Source: Plotosus lineatus (Eukaryota; Chordata; Actinopteri; Siluriformes; Plotosidae). Taken from it: DNA of 64,000 bases. Made by a program: the position numbers and the translations under genes. A model generated the notes under the pieces. The model was given only the letters and a program-made list of their open reading frames with translations, was not told the origin of the DNA and did not search any database. The stretch spans positions 74,774,050 to 74,838,049 of the forward strand of contig CM045729.1 in NCBI GenBank assembly GCA_024760905.1, read 5' to 3'. This document shows, piece after piece, positions 1-11,425 of this stretch; the stretch's first letter is position 1, and each line of letters begins with the position of its first letter.

Positions 1-159
1 AGAAGGGAGCAACTTTGTAGACTGGTCTATATTCAAGTGTATATGTGTCTGAGGGCAGAGTAGATGGGTTGCTATGGTTCACAGTCAGTGGGGTAGATGT
101 GGTTGATTAAAGTGCACGGGGTTTTTATTGCACATAACCGGTATTTTCACAGACAGTTA

Positions 160-513
160 CTAAGTGGCGTTGTACAGTCTGACAGCGGTGGGGATGAACG
201 ACCTGCGGTAGCGCTCCTTCCTGCACTGAGGATGTCTCAATCGTCCACTGAAGGAGCCACTCAGCTTCTCTACAGTCTGGTGCAGTGGGTGAGAGCTGTT
301 GACCAGGATGGATGTGAGCTTTGCTACCATCCTCCTCTCACTCACCTCCTCCACAGAGTCCAGTGGGCAGCCGAGGACAGAGCTGGCCCTCCTGACCAGC
401 TTATTCAGTCTCTTTCTGTCCCGCTCTGTGCTGCCTGGGGCCCAGCAGATGGCAGCGTAGAGGATTGAAGAGGCTACCACAGAGTCATAAAAGTCCTGAG
501 CAGAGGTCTGCAT
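160..513 (-). pseudogene. L2 reverse transcriptase C-terminal fragment
   Basis: The 117-residue open stretch encodes the region after the RT palm (FYDSVVASSILYAAICW, then a KLVRRASSVLGCPLDS block and RRSFIPTAVRLYN at the end). This is the usual C-terminus of L2-type LINE proteins. It is out of frame with the upstream RT blocks because of indels around 470-680. Confidence 0.75.
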
Positions 514-676
514 ACTCCGAAGGACCTAAGTCTCCTCAGAAGGTGGAGACAACTCTGGCCCTTCTTGTACAGGGCGTTGGTGTTGTGGGACCAGTCCAGT
601 TTATTGTTAAGGTGAACACCCAGGTACTTGAAACTGTCCACTGTCTCAATGTCCTGTCCCTGGATGTTCACTAGTA

Positions 677-702
677 AGTGTGTGTGTGTGTGTGTGTGTG
701 TG
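677..702. repeat. (TG)n microsatellite inside the L2 coding region
   Basis: Thirteen TG/GT dinucleotides lie within the former RT reading frame and encode a His-Thr run on the minus strand. The tract probably expanded after the copy died. Confidence 0.9.
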
Positions 703-969
703 TTCGAGTGCTTCTCCTGAAGTCGACCACCATCTCCTTCGTCTTCCTAGTGTTCAAGCACAAGTGGTTGCGCTCACACCAGTCCACGAAGTCAACGATG
801 ACCGACCGGTACTTCAGCTCGTTCCCCTCTGACACACGGCCCATGATGGCGGAGTCGTCCGAGAACTTCTGGAGGTGGCAGCTGTCTGTGCTATATATGA
901 AGTCCGAGGTATAAATGTTGAAAAGGAAGGGTGAGAGGACGGTGCCCTGCGGTGCCCCCGTGCTGCAGA

Positions 970-2411
970 CTACCACCTTTGACTTACAGCTGCGCAGCCG
1001 CACATACTGTGGAGGTATGTGTAAGGTAGTCGATAATCCAGGCAGCAAGATGCCCGTCCACTCCCACGTCCTTCAGCTTCCCCCGCAGACGCGCTGGCCT
1101 GATGGTGTTGAAGGCGCTGGAGAAGTCTAAGAACATGACCCTCACAGCGCTGCCAGCGATCTCCAGGTGGGTGAGTGCCCGCTGCAGAAGGTAGATGACG
1201 GCGTCTTCTACCCCGATGTTGGGCCTGTAGGCAAACTGCAGCGGGTCTAGGGTGGGGCTCACCATAGAGCGGAGGTGTTTCCATGGTCTTCATGAGGTGG
1301 GAGGTCAGGGCGACAGGTCTGTAGTGGGCTGGTTCCTTCGCTTGAGCTGTTTTGGGAACCGGAACCACACAGGAGGTCTTCCATAGGACGGGAAAATTCT
1401 CCAGGCTGAGGCTCAGGTTGTACAGGTAGCATAGTACCTCACAGAGCTGGTCTGCACAGGTCCTCAGCAGCCTGGGACTGATGCCATCTGGTCCTTCAGA
1501 TTTCCTCTGATTTAGCCGCCTCAGCTGTCTCCTCACCTGGTCTGATGTGAGGGAGAGGGGGGTTGGGGTGGGCTGCAGAGGGAGGGGGATGTGTCTGTTG
1601 GGCTGTAGCAGTCAAGTGAAGTTGGCCTGGGGAGGGGGGAGGTGTCTGCTGGTCTGGAGACGTGTGAAGAGGGGAGTGGAACGGGGAGGGGGGCAGAGGG
1701 GGAGGGGGGAGAATCAAACCTGTTGAAGTAACAGTTTAGTTCATCCGCCCAGCGCTGGTCACCATCAGCTGTCCCTCTGACACTCTGCCCAAATCCAGAC
1801 ATGGTCTTTAGTCCTCTCCAGACGTCCCGCATGTTGTTCTGAGCCAGCTTCTCCTCCATCTTCTTCCCATAGTCCCTCTTGGCCCTCCTGATCCTCCACT
1901 GGAGCTCACGCTGGACCTTCTTCTGCTCCTCTCTGTCCCCCGAGATGAAAGCCCTCTTTTTCTGGTTCAGGAGGACTTTGAGCTCAGGGGTGACCCATGG
2001 GTGGTTGTTGGAGAAGCACCGTACCCTCCGTGTTGGCACAGTGCTGTCCACGCAGAAGTTCATGTAATCGGTGATACAGTGTGTGAGGCCGTCAATGTCA
2101 TCACCAAAGGAGTTACAGAGCATGCTCCATTCTGTGGTCTGGAAACAGTCCCTAAGCCTCTCGTTGGTCTCCTCGGTCCACACTTTCACAGTCCTCTTCT
2201 GCACAGGTTCCTTTCGCACCCTGGGTGTGTATTGGGAGAGCAGGTAGACCAGGTTGTGGTCTGAGCATCCCGGTGGGGGGAGGGGGGTGGAGCTGTAAGC
2301 GTCCTTCACATTAGCATACAGCAAGTCCAGAGTTTTATTGTGTCTTGTGGTGCACTTCACGTATTGCGTGATATGAACCCTATTGAGATGCTGTTCATTC
2401 CCGAAAACCAT
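970..2411 (-). pseudogene. L2 endonuclease end, linker and RT N-terminal part
   Basis: Two overlapping frames (2411-1533 and 1536-970) together cover the end of the endonuclease (GCSDHNLV), a long basic linker, a proline-rich low-complexity stretch near 1600-1720, and the RT fingers (EGPDGISPRLLRTCADQL, VVPVPKT, HYRPVALTS). A frameshift near 1270 throws the motif A region into another frame (984-1265). Family assignment is by recalled similarity to fish L2 elements. Confidence 0.75.
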
Positions 2412-2424
2412 CCAATCTGGTTCA

Positions 2425-2970
2425 TCTTAAAAAATTTTTCAAGAGAAGAGTGAGACAAACTCCCATCAGAGCGATGTGAAAGACTCACCGCCTCTCATCG
2501 CAAACGCCTGACTGCAGTTATTGCTGCAAGAGATGGTTCAACCAGTTATTAGATTTAGGGGGGCAATTACTTATTCACACAGCCCTTGCAGGTTCAGATG
2601 TTTTTCCCTCTTCATAAATGCAGTTGTCACTGAAAACTGCATTTTGTGTTTACTTGTATTTTATTTTTGTAGAATATTTAGGTTTGCTTGATCACAGGCA
2701 GAAGGCCGAGAGGAAGACCAAAGAGAAGATTTATGGATGTGGTGAAGGCGGACATGAAGGTCGTTGGAGTAAGAGTAGAAGATGTAGAGGATAGGGTGAG
2801 ATGGAGGCAGATCATATTGCTGTGGCGACCCCTGAAGGGAACAGCCGAAAGGAAAAGAAGAAGAAGAAGAAGACGATTTAGGTTTGCTTGATCTGAAATG
2901 GATGACAGTGACAAACCTGCAAAAAAATGTCAGAAATTGTTCGGGGGGCAAAACATTTACACAGCACTGC
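2425..2970 (-). mobile_element. Tc1/mariner-type remnant, one end
   Basis: The right edge reads, on the minus strand, as a terminal repeat beginning ACAGTGCTGTGTAAATG followed by GTTTTGCCCCCCGAAC. The inner part has GGGGGGCAATTACTTATTC. Both are typical of a common fish Tc1-like end. Only one terminus and a scrap of transposase-like sequence near 2430-2520 remain. An RTE tail is inserted at 2694-2875. Confidence 0.5.
2694..2875 (+). mobile_element. RTE (Expander-like) 3' end, 5'-truncated
   Basis: This 182-bp insertion carries the last codons of the RTE ORF (a GRPKRRFMDVVK block), the terminal sequence GCTGTGGCGACCCCTGAAGG and an (AAG)n tail. It is flanked by an 18-bp direct repeat, ATTTAGGTTTGCTTGATC, at 2676-2693 and 2876-2893. 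The clean target-site duplication shows target-primed reverse transcription of a strongly 5'-truncated copy into an older Tc1 remnant. Confidence 0.93.
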
Positions 2971-3264
2971 ATATAAAATTTAATATTGGAAATTAAAAAA
3001 GTTTCTTAATTTAATGCTGATTGCTTTTTTATTGATTAAACTTCCGAGATGAAAAGTCCACCAAAAGTCTGTTTGATATAATTTTCCTATTTCTTACATT
3101 TTTCTTAAATTCTGCTTATGCATTCTGTATGGTGTTTATTACAGAACTAATATGAATTAAAAAGTACCTAAAGAAAACATTCAGGGCTGCACATAAAAAT
3201 AAAAACTCGAATACCTAGCATTCATTGGATCTACTCCAGTGATCCAGAATGCAGACGGCAATCA
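2971..3264. other. AT-rich, nothing recognised
   Basis: AT-rich DNA with no ORF of note, no repeat family I recognise and no RNA gene signature. Confidence 0.5.
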
Positions 3265-3567
3265 AATTACAGTCGGCCCCAAACCTACGAAATTAATCCG
3301 TTACAGAGCCCTTTTCGTATAGCAGGGATTTCGTAAGTAGGGGCCGCACCTTTCATGTTAAACGCCCAATTTGTTCCAAGGCTCCAGTCTTTGGATTGGA
3401 CAAACCCCATAAACCCTTTAAAAATGATAAAAGTACACCAATTTTGTATGAAATATGTGTTAAAAGTAAAAGAAAATTATTTATTAAACCATTTAAACAT
3501 TTTATTAACATATTAACCCATTTTATTAACATATTTATTAATTAAACCATTATTAAACATTTTTACC

Positions 3568-3568
<1 letters not shown>

Positions 3569-3625
<57 letters not shown>

Positions 3626-3628
3626 CAC
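3569..3628. repeat. (AC)n microsatellite
   Basis: A nearly uninterrupted run of about 28 AC units with one GC interruption near the 3' end. Confidence 0.95.
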
Positions 3629-3634
3629 GAGATG

Positions 3635-4060
<426 letters not shown>

Positions 4061-4461
4061 GATCGGAATTCCAGATGAGCTCAAATGCGCCCACATTTAT
4101 TAAACATTTACTGAAATAAAACAACTTAAAAAACTAAAAACTAAAGAGTGAAGCTTCCTTCTGTCTCTATCTGGGAGGCCAGCAGGGCGGGATGTTGAGA
4201 GACAGCCAATGAGAGAGCAACTCTCGTGTCCTGTGAAATTTTGATTGTCGCATTTGAATTTTGAATGCCTTTTCGTAAGAGGGGGTTGCTTCGTATCTTG
4301 GGGACGGAAACTCAGGAAAATGTTTTTTTGTAATCCGGGGATTTCGTACACAGGGGTTTTCGTAGGTTGACAACCATGTGACAGTTGCTGTTATATATTG
4401 AACTTAAAGGAAAGCACACTTAGCAACTTTCAGTTCTTTGGCCATAAGTATTCTCAATATT

Positions 4462-4816
4462 GTTCATTTTGTTAATTTTCTGGAACCACTTAAGCCTAAT
4501 TGGGGTCACAGGGAAGCTTGTGCAGTCCCAGCCGACTCCAGGCGAGGGCAGAGTACACCCTGGACAGCTCGCCAGGCCATCGTAGGGCAGAAACATGCTG
4601 ACAGCTTTGCAGCTACTCTTGTCGAAAGTCAGCAAAGGTTCTTTTATAGCCTCACAGCACAGACAGTGAGAGACATGGCCGGCTTTTAATAACCCAGTTA
4701 GCTGCACTTGGGGGGGAGAGGGGGGGTTGTGACAACCTGTTGAGAGTGGGGCTTGAACCCCTAACCTTAGGAGCAGTGATCCAGCACCTTCACCATCAGG
4801 CCACCACTGCCGCAGA
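4462..4816 (-). mobile_element. tRNA-derived SINE, family A
   Basis: On the minus strand it begins with a tRNA-like head (A-box-like GGTGGCCTGATGGT, B-box-like GGGTTCAAGCCCC), followed by the family body and a tail resembling TAAGTGGTTCCAGAAAATT. A direct repeat ATTCTCAATATT flanks it at 4450-4461 and 4817-4828. The G-run at 4710-4726 sits at a spot that is G-rich in several copies. Confidence 0.92.
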
Positions 4817-4937
4817 ATTCTCAATATTATTGCAGCTTTAAATGAGGATGTTCCTGAAACTAAGAGGTGAAGAAATATCTGGTGCAGCAAGAAGGCAGAA
4901 AATTAGCAGGCATCTGCAAGCACAGTACTAATGGGAC

Positions 4938-6026
4938 TGTAACACAGGTAAACACATGGTTACTAATTTTATTGGAAAAAACCCTAGTTTCCAACACTCC
5001 CTGAAAGCACTAGTTTCCTAGTCCCCTTGAGCGCGTCATAGGCACGTGCTGCATGCGACCAGCAGAGCGTGTAGGAGAGCGTAAAGAGCAGGACGCATAC
5101 AGAGCCCTCGGCGACACAGTGAGTCAACGATCAAAAATGTGATTAAGTGAACTTTTAACAAGTTTAACTAAGTTTGTGTGCTTTTCAGAGCCTTGTATGT
5201 GTTTTGTTCTCTCTCAATCGAACCGGGTGGAGAGAGTTTGTTTTCTTGGAAGCTCCGGTGAGTCATTGCAATATGAAGCTAGTTTAAGAACCTATGCTAA
5301 CTTTACACGTGGTGACTTTTAAAGCTGTGTGCACTAATTTTGTCTTTAAAAGGCTAAGACCAGTCGGAGTACATAACAAAGATTGTGCTGTGCACAAAAT
5401 GAACCTTACATTTTATTTTTCTAAATGTTTTGTTGAAAGCACTTTTGCTAATGCACTAAAGTAGTGCAGATAAGCTGTGTTGTTTTGTATTACATTCCAT
5501 TCAGTGCCTTTCATGCACTTTTGTCACTTTATTTAGGAATTATTGTTGTTAAATATTTTATTCATTGTGTCTGTACTGCATGTGCAGACTGGTTTTAGTG
5601 GATCTGGATTTGATCTTTGAAGCTGGTTTCGACACGGATGGCGAGCCAAATCCAGTGAGAACTCTTGGTAGATCCAGAAGCAGTGTGGCCAACTGTTCTC
5701 TGGATGCGAGAGTAGATCTACAGACCCAACCACTTCAAATCACAGGATCCCAGATAAGAACAGATAAAAACACCTTTATCCCAAACGGATCACAATCCTG
5801 GAAAAGACTCCCGGGTTCACACGAATCAAACCTTAGAGACTTAAGCTTATTTTATTTTATTGTTAATTTGTAAAGAAAGTTCTACAACATTGTTTGCACT
5901 GTTTCTTGTAGTATTGTTAGTTGTAATAAATCTGCCGGCTGTTCAAATTCAAATCTCCACAATTCATTTTACTCCTCTAGAACCTAGTATAAAACCTAGC
6001 ACAGCTATATCAAGCTGGTGTTACAT
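4938..6026 (+). repeat. Left LTR of the palindromic element
   Basis: A 1089-bp unit with perfect 8-bp inverted ends (TGTAACAC/GTGTTACA). It contains a possible intron-like signal (acceptor-like TGTGCTTTTCAG near 5180) and an AATAAA poly(A) signal near 5927. The segment just after its end (TCAAAGTGGCGAGCCAGCC) is where a primer-binding site and leader would be. LTR status is inferred from termini, poly(A) signal and the gag-like ORF that follows. Confidence 0.7.
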
Positions 6027-6144
6027 CAAAGTGGCGAGCCAGCCAGGAGGAGTTTTGGCTACATTTTGCCTCTAAATTAATAATTTGGCATACAGTTTGG
6101 CAGTTTTATGACAGTTTTTGTAGAACTTTTCCCACAAAAGAAAT

Positions 6145-6763
6145 ATGGATATCATTGAACGTGAAGGTATCAAAGTACCAAATGCTGTATTAATTAGTGG
6201 TTTTCTGGTACTGAGACTGATGAAGAAGTTATTAAGTTTTACAAAAGTATGGTTCTATTACACCAACAGTGAAACTTACTACTTCTGACCCTGACTTTGA
6301 AAATACAGCCGTAGTTGAGTTTGAGTATGGCACTGCTATTGAGTCAATTCAGGCTGAACTACCATGTCAAAGAGCAACATCTGACCCAAAGGTTGTTCAC
6401 AAAATTCAGCTCTTATTCCCACTTTATAGTGATAAGTTAACAGCTGATCTGACCAAGTCTTTTCTCTTTGATTTAAAGGGAATTGCCAAAGCAAGCGGAA
6501 TAGATTATGAGAAATTGTTGCTTGGTGAACTTAACAAACTTCAGGCCTCTGCTGCTGAAAGTGAAGGTATAGCTTCCACTGACGCTACTCCAGTAACTGA
6601 AAGTTTAACAGGTGATTCTGTTGTGACACAAACAAATAGGGAAACTCTCACAACTACCTCAAACTCTGATATTCCCAGTTCTCCAATCAACAGCAGACCA
6701 ACTCCTATTTTAAATCCAGATCCACTAAAAAACCAGTCTGCACATGCAGTACAGACACAATGA
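6145..6763 (+). pseudogene. gag-like ORF (PNMA/ZCCHC-type N-terminus), frameshifted and truncated
   Basis: An ATG at 6145 starts a frame whose wording (VPNAVLISG, then an ETDEEV-type block) resembles the N-terminal domain of PNMA/ZCCHC12-like proteins, a gag-derived family. At least two small indels between about 6190 and 6250 break the frame. The last ~490 bases (from 6269) stay open. The open frame runs past about 6713 into the inverted LTR arm, so its last ~17 codons are antisense LTR. There is no zinc knuckle, protease or polymerase. The family call is by recalled similarity. Confidence 0.6.
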
Positions 6764-7394
6764 ATAAAATATTTAACAACAATAATTCCTAAATAAAGTG
6801 ACAAAAGTGCATGAAAGGCACTGAATGGAATGTAATACAAAACAACACAGCTTATCTGCACTACTTTAGTGCATTAGCAAAAGTGCTTTCAACAAAACAT
6901 TTAGAAAAATAAAATGTAAGGTTCATTTTGTGCACAGCACAATCTTTGTTATGTACTCCGACTGGTCTTAGCCTTTTAAAGACAAAAATAGTGCACACAG
7001 CTTTAAAAGTCACCACGTGTAAAGTTAGCATAGGTTCTTAAACTAGCTTCATATTGCAATGACTCACCGGAGCTTCCAAGAAAACAAACTCTCTCCACCC
7101 GGTTCGATTGAGAGAGAACAAAACACATACAAGGCTCTGAAAAGCACACAAACTTAGTTAAACTTGTTAAAAGTTCACTTAATCACATTTTTGATCGCTG
7201 ACTCACCTCGTGTCGCCTTTTCGAGGGCTCTGTATGCGTCCTGCTCTTTACGCTCTCCTACACGCTCTGCTGGTCGCATGCAGCACGTGCCTATGACGCG
7301 CTCAAGGGGACTAGGAAACTAGTGCTTTCAGGGAGTGTTGGAAACTAGGGTTTTTTCCAATAAAATTAGTAACCATGTGTTTACCTGTGTTACA
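6713..7394 (-). repeat. Right inverted LTR arm (first part of LTR only)
   Basis: The reverse complement matches 4938-5611 almost base for base. The clearest difference is at about 7195-7225: this arm carries extra bases and keeps a splice-donor-like GAGGTGAGTC where the left arm has CAGTGAGTC. The rest of the LTR (5612-6026 equivalent) is missing. Confidence 0.9.
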
Positions 7395-8236
7395 GGACTC
7401 TGAAATTAATAACTGGAATCAAATGACTGACTGGCAGATTAAGAAAGAAATTTGAACAGCTAAACATATAATATACTCTGCATGAGTCTCGAAGCAGCAC
7501 TCAGTCTGTGGTCAATCATTGAATTATGGAAATCTGTTGAATGCTTTTTTTCGAGATGCATATGAAGTTCATTTACTCTTCATCACTATACTGGTTCTAT
7601 GTAATGCTGAGTAAATTAGATTCCAGATTCTATGTACTACAGTTTCCGAAATAATTTGAGTAATAGAATTTATTCATTTGTGCTTAATGCTAAAAATATC
7701 GCTGCCTTTCATGTAACATGTACTTGAACAATTGAATATGCTCAACACTTCACGCCAAGGCTTCAAACACTTATTGACACAAATAAGAGGAAAATAGCTA
7801 TTCGTTTCAATGAAAAAGAAAAGCAGGTGGTGCTTTCAGGATTGTGGAGAAAGCAATTTTTAGAAGGCAATTTTCAATGACTTTCAGTAAACCCCCTCCC
7901 ACAATTCCATGAGCACAATGAGAGTCGTTCTACAGTTAAAAAGGAAATGGTAGTAGGCATTGCAAGAATGATATTGTACTGACTGAATGTTCTCTTTCCC
8001 CCACTTAGACACAGTCTTTGCTAGATTAATATGAGAACAGGAAGTAATAAGCAAGTCGTACTTCCAAGTCACAATCATGTGACTAGCAGCATGAACCTGC
8101 CCTTGATGTAAAAGTAGGGGAAATCAAATACTGCGCTGCGAGAATACAGTTTGATTAGCATGCCTACAAGTTTTTTTTCTTTTTGCTAATCTACTGCTTT
8201 CATCATGCCTAAAGGATACTGTGGAGTGAAATGTAC
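7395..8236. other. No recognised feature
   Basis: AT-rich DNA with no long ORF, no terminal repeats and no SINE or LINE wording. Apart from the GGAC TSD at its left edge, nothing can be supported. Confidence 0.5.
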
Positions 8237-9572
8237 GTCTAATACAGTGTTTTTCAATTATTTTCTGTGGCACCCCCTTTAGGAAGAAAAAACATTTCAC
8301 GCCCCCCCCCCCCCACCACCACCCTGCGAGCGACCATAAATAGTATTATATGTCTCTAAAAATTGTTATTAGTACACCCCTGCATAACATTGTATCTTTA
8401 TTATGATTAACAACAAAAATATAAAGAAATATAGTTCAACTGACTTCTTCTTCTTTTCCTTTCGGCTGTTCCCTTCAGGGGTCGCCACAGCAAACCATCT
8501 GCCTCCATCTCACCCTGTCCTCTGCAACTTCTCTTACTCCAATGACCTTCATGTCCTCCTTCACCACATCCATAAATCTCTTTTTTGGTCTTCGTCTAGG
8601 CCTTCTGCCTGGTAGTTCCAACCTCAGCATCCTACTGCCAATATACTCACTATCCCTCCTCTGTACATGTCCAAACCATCTCAATCTAGGCTCTCTGACT
8701 TTGTCTCCAAAACAAATTACATGGGCTGTCCCTCTGATGGACTCATTTCTAATCCTATCCATCCTCGTTACTCCCAGAGAGAACCTCAACATTTTCATCT
8801 CTGCTACCTCCAGCTCTGCCTCCTGCCTTTTCCTCAGCCCCACTGTTTCTAAGCCATACAGCAGGGCTGACCTCACCACCGTCTTGTACACTTTTCCTTT
8901 CATTCTTGCTGACACACTCCTATCGCACATCACACTGGACACTTTTCTCCAACCAGGTGCTTCTTCACCTCTTTTCCACACTCTCCATTGCTCTGGACTT
9001 TTGAGCCTAAGTACTTAAAATCCTCCACCCTCGTTATCTCTGCTCCCTGTAACATCACCGTTCCTCCTGGGTCTTTCTCATTCATACACATGTATTCTGA
9101 TTTTCTGAGGCTAACCATTCCTCACCTTTCCAGGGCATACCCCCACCCCTCTAGATTTTCCTCCACTTGTTCTCTGCTCTCACTGCAGATCACAGTGTCA
9201 TCTGCAAACATCATAGTCCATGGAGATTCTTGTCTAACCTCATCTGTCATCCTGTCCATCAACATAGCAAACAAGAAGGGGCTCAGAGCTGACCCTTAAT
9301 ACAGTCCCACTTCCACCTTGAACTCTTCTGTCACACGAACAGCACAGCTCATCACTGTCTTACATCTCTCATACATGTCCTATAGCACCTTCTTTCCCAT
9401 AACTTCATCATATGGCTCATCAACTTTATCCCTCTGTAGTTGCTGCAACTCTGCACATCTCCCTTGTTCTGAAAAATGGGCACCAGCACACTTCTCCTCC
9501 ATTCCTCCGGCATCTGCTCACTCTCTAAGACCTTGTTGAATGTTCTTGTCAGAAAATCTACTGCTACCTCGC

Positions 9573-10400
9573 CTAGACACTTCCATACCTCCACAGGTAT
9601 ATCATCAGGACCACTGCCTTTCCATTTTTCATCCTCTTCAGTGCCCTCCTCACCTCACCCTTACTAATGTTTGCTACTTCCTGCTCCTCAATGGTCACCT
9701 CTTCTACTCTTTTTTTCTCTCTCTCATTTTCCTCATTCATCAGCTCTTCATAGTACTCTTTCCATCTTTCCAGCACACTTCTGTCATCAGTCAATACATT
9801 TCCCTCTCTGTCCTTTATCAATCTAACTTGCTGCACGTCCTTCCCATCTCTATTTCTTTGCTGTGCCAACCTGTATAGATAATTTTCTCCCTCTTTACTG
9901 TCCAAACTATCATACAAGTCATCATACACTCTCTGTTTGGCCTTAGCCACTGCTACTTTCACCTTACGCTGTGTCTCCCTGTACTCCTGTTTACTCTCTT
10001 CGGTCCTCTCAATGTCCCACTTCTTCTTAGCTAACCTCTTCCTTTGTACACACTCCTGCACTTCCTCATTCCACCACCAAGTCTCCTTATCTACTTTCCT
10101 TCCAGAGGACACACCAAGTACTCTCCTACCTGTGTCCCTGATCACATTTGCTGTGGTTTTCCAGTCATCTGGGAGCACTTCCTGACCACCCAAAGCCTGT
10201 TTCAACTCCTCCTTGAAGACAACCCAACCCTCTTCCTTTTTCAACTTCCACCACTTTGTCTTCTGCTCTGCCTTTGCCTTCTTCACCTTTCTCATCATCA
10301 GCGTCATCCTGCACACCACCATCCTATGCTGTTTGGCAACACTCTCACCTGCTACTACTTTGCAGTCACTGACTTCCTTCAAATTACATCGCCTGCACAA
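9573..10400 (-). pseudogene. RTE linker and RT fingers, open fragment
   Basis: The 275-residue open stretch starts in the region after the endonuclease, runs through a lysine-rich linker, the WKEYYEELMNEENE block and RALKRMKNGKAV, and loses frame just before the RT fingers motif. This is the same arrangement as in the more complete copy at 29262-31133. Confidence 0.8.
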
Positions 10401-10440
10401 GATGTAGTCTCCTGTGTGCTCCTACTTCCGCTTCTATAAG

Positions 10441-11299
10441 TCACCCTATGCTCTTGAAGAAAGTATTTACCACAGCCATTTCCATCCTTCTTGCTAAATC
10501 GATCAACATCTGTCCTTCTGTGTTCCTGTCCTGAGTACAAAACCTGCCCATCACTTCCTCGTCCCCTCTGTTGCCTGCACCAACATGTCCATTGAAGTCT
10601 GCACCAATGACCACTCTTTCACCTCTGGGGGTATTCTGCATCACTTCATCTAAGTCACTCCAGAATCTCTCCTTCTCTTTTAGCTCACATCCTGCCTGTG
10701 GGGCATAAGCGCTAACAACATTGAACATCACACCTTCAATTTCTAACTTGAGACTCATCACTCTGTCTGACAGTCTTTTCACTTCTTGACCATTCCTGCC
10801 AAACTCCTCCTTCAAGATGACTCCTACTCCAATTTCTCTTCCCATCCACACCATGAAAAAACAGCTTAAACCCTGCTCCTAAGCTTTTAGCTTTGCTACC
10901 TTCCCACCTGGTCTCCTGAACACACAGTATGTTCACCTTCCTCCTCTGCATCATGTCAGCCAGCTCTCTATCTTTTCCTTGCATAGTTCCAACATTCAAA
11001 GTCCCTACTCTCAGTCCTCGACTCGTGCTTTTCCTCTTCTCTCTCTTCCTACCAACACGTCTCCTGCCTCTCCTTCTTCGACATCTTCGACCAACAGTAG
11101 TCCAATTTCCACCAGCACCCTGTTGGCTAACAGCACTGATGGCAGTCATTGTTAACCCGGGCCTCGACCGAGCCGGTATGAGATTTGTGTTTCCGGTTTG
11201 CATTTTGTAGTTTGGCAAAAGTTTTACGCCGGATGCCCTTCCTATCGCAACCCTCTGCATTTCTCTGGGCTTGGGACCGACATAAGGGGGGAGAGACAC
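10441..11299 (-). pseudogene. RTE endonuclease (APE type), frameshifted
   Basis: Two overlapping frames (11299-10736 and 10854-10441) encode an apurinic-type endonuclease: KVNILCVQETRWEGSKAKS (catalytic Glu region), NVVSAYAPQAG, and GADFNGHVG. The frame changes near 10850. This domain nicks target DNA in RTE retrotransposition. Confidence 0.85.
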
Positions 11300-11425
11300 T
11301 GGTTAGTGCCCCCCCCCCCGCCTCATGGCTGCATTAAATATAGTTCAACTTGCAATAAAGAAAAACTTCATTAACATGGCTGTTTAATCTGTAATAGAAA
11401 ATTTTTAAAGTGCACCAATGTGCCT

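Larger units (their letters stand above)
1..2411 (-). mobile_element. L2-clade (Maui-like) LINE, broken
   Basis: Minus-strand reading gives consecutive blocks of a non-LTR retrotransposon polyprotein: end of the endonuclease and linker (2411 to 1533), then reverse transcriptase in several frames (1536 to 160). The blocks include an LDFSSAFNTI motif A near 1130, the APQGTVLSPFLFNIY region near 940, an FSDD active-site box near 860, and the thumb/C-terminal block with SFKYLGVHLNNKLDW near 610. The order and wording fit the L2 clade of fish LINEs. The ORF is split by frameshifts and by a (TG)n tract at 677-702. The 3' UTR runs to the window edge and the 5' half of the endonuclease is missing. 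It is a dead copy. Confidence 0.85.
4938..7394. mobile_element. Palindromic LTR-derived element with inverted LTR arms
   Basis: The left part is an LTR-like unit (4938-6026) with ends TGTAACAC and GTGTTACA. Then come a TGGCGAGCCAGCCAGGAGG leader and a broken gag-like ORF. The right part (about 6713-7394) is a near-identical inverted copy of the first ~675 bp of the LTR. The outer termini are therefore the same LTR end in opposite orientation. The 4-bp sequence GGAC flanks the unit at 4934-4937 and 7395-7398, as expected for integrase-mediated insertion. Pol is absent. The arms differ at only a few sites by eye, so the structure is young or homogenised. Confidence 0.8.
8442..11335 (-). mobile_element. 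RTE (Expander-like) LINE, near full length, defective
   Basis: The insertion is bounded by a 15-bp TSD, AAATATAGTTCAACT, at 8427-8441 and 11336-11350. On the minus strand the 5' UTR (GCCATGAGGCGGGGGG...) leads to endonuclease blocks (GTLNVGTMQGKDRELADMMQ near 11010, GADFNGHVGAGNRGDEEVMG near 10590). RT blocks follow, then the 3' end (GCTGTGGCGACCCCTGAAGG, AAG repeats). The reading frame is split by several indels, and part of the RT core between about 9300 and 9420 is deleted. Confidence 0.95.

Noticed and set aside
1496..1717. Proline-rich 73-residue ORF as a separate protein
   Set aside because: It is an alternative frame over the low-complexity linker of the L2 element.
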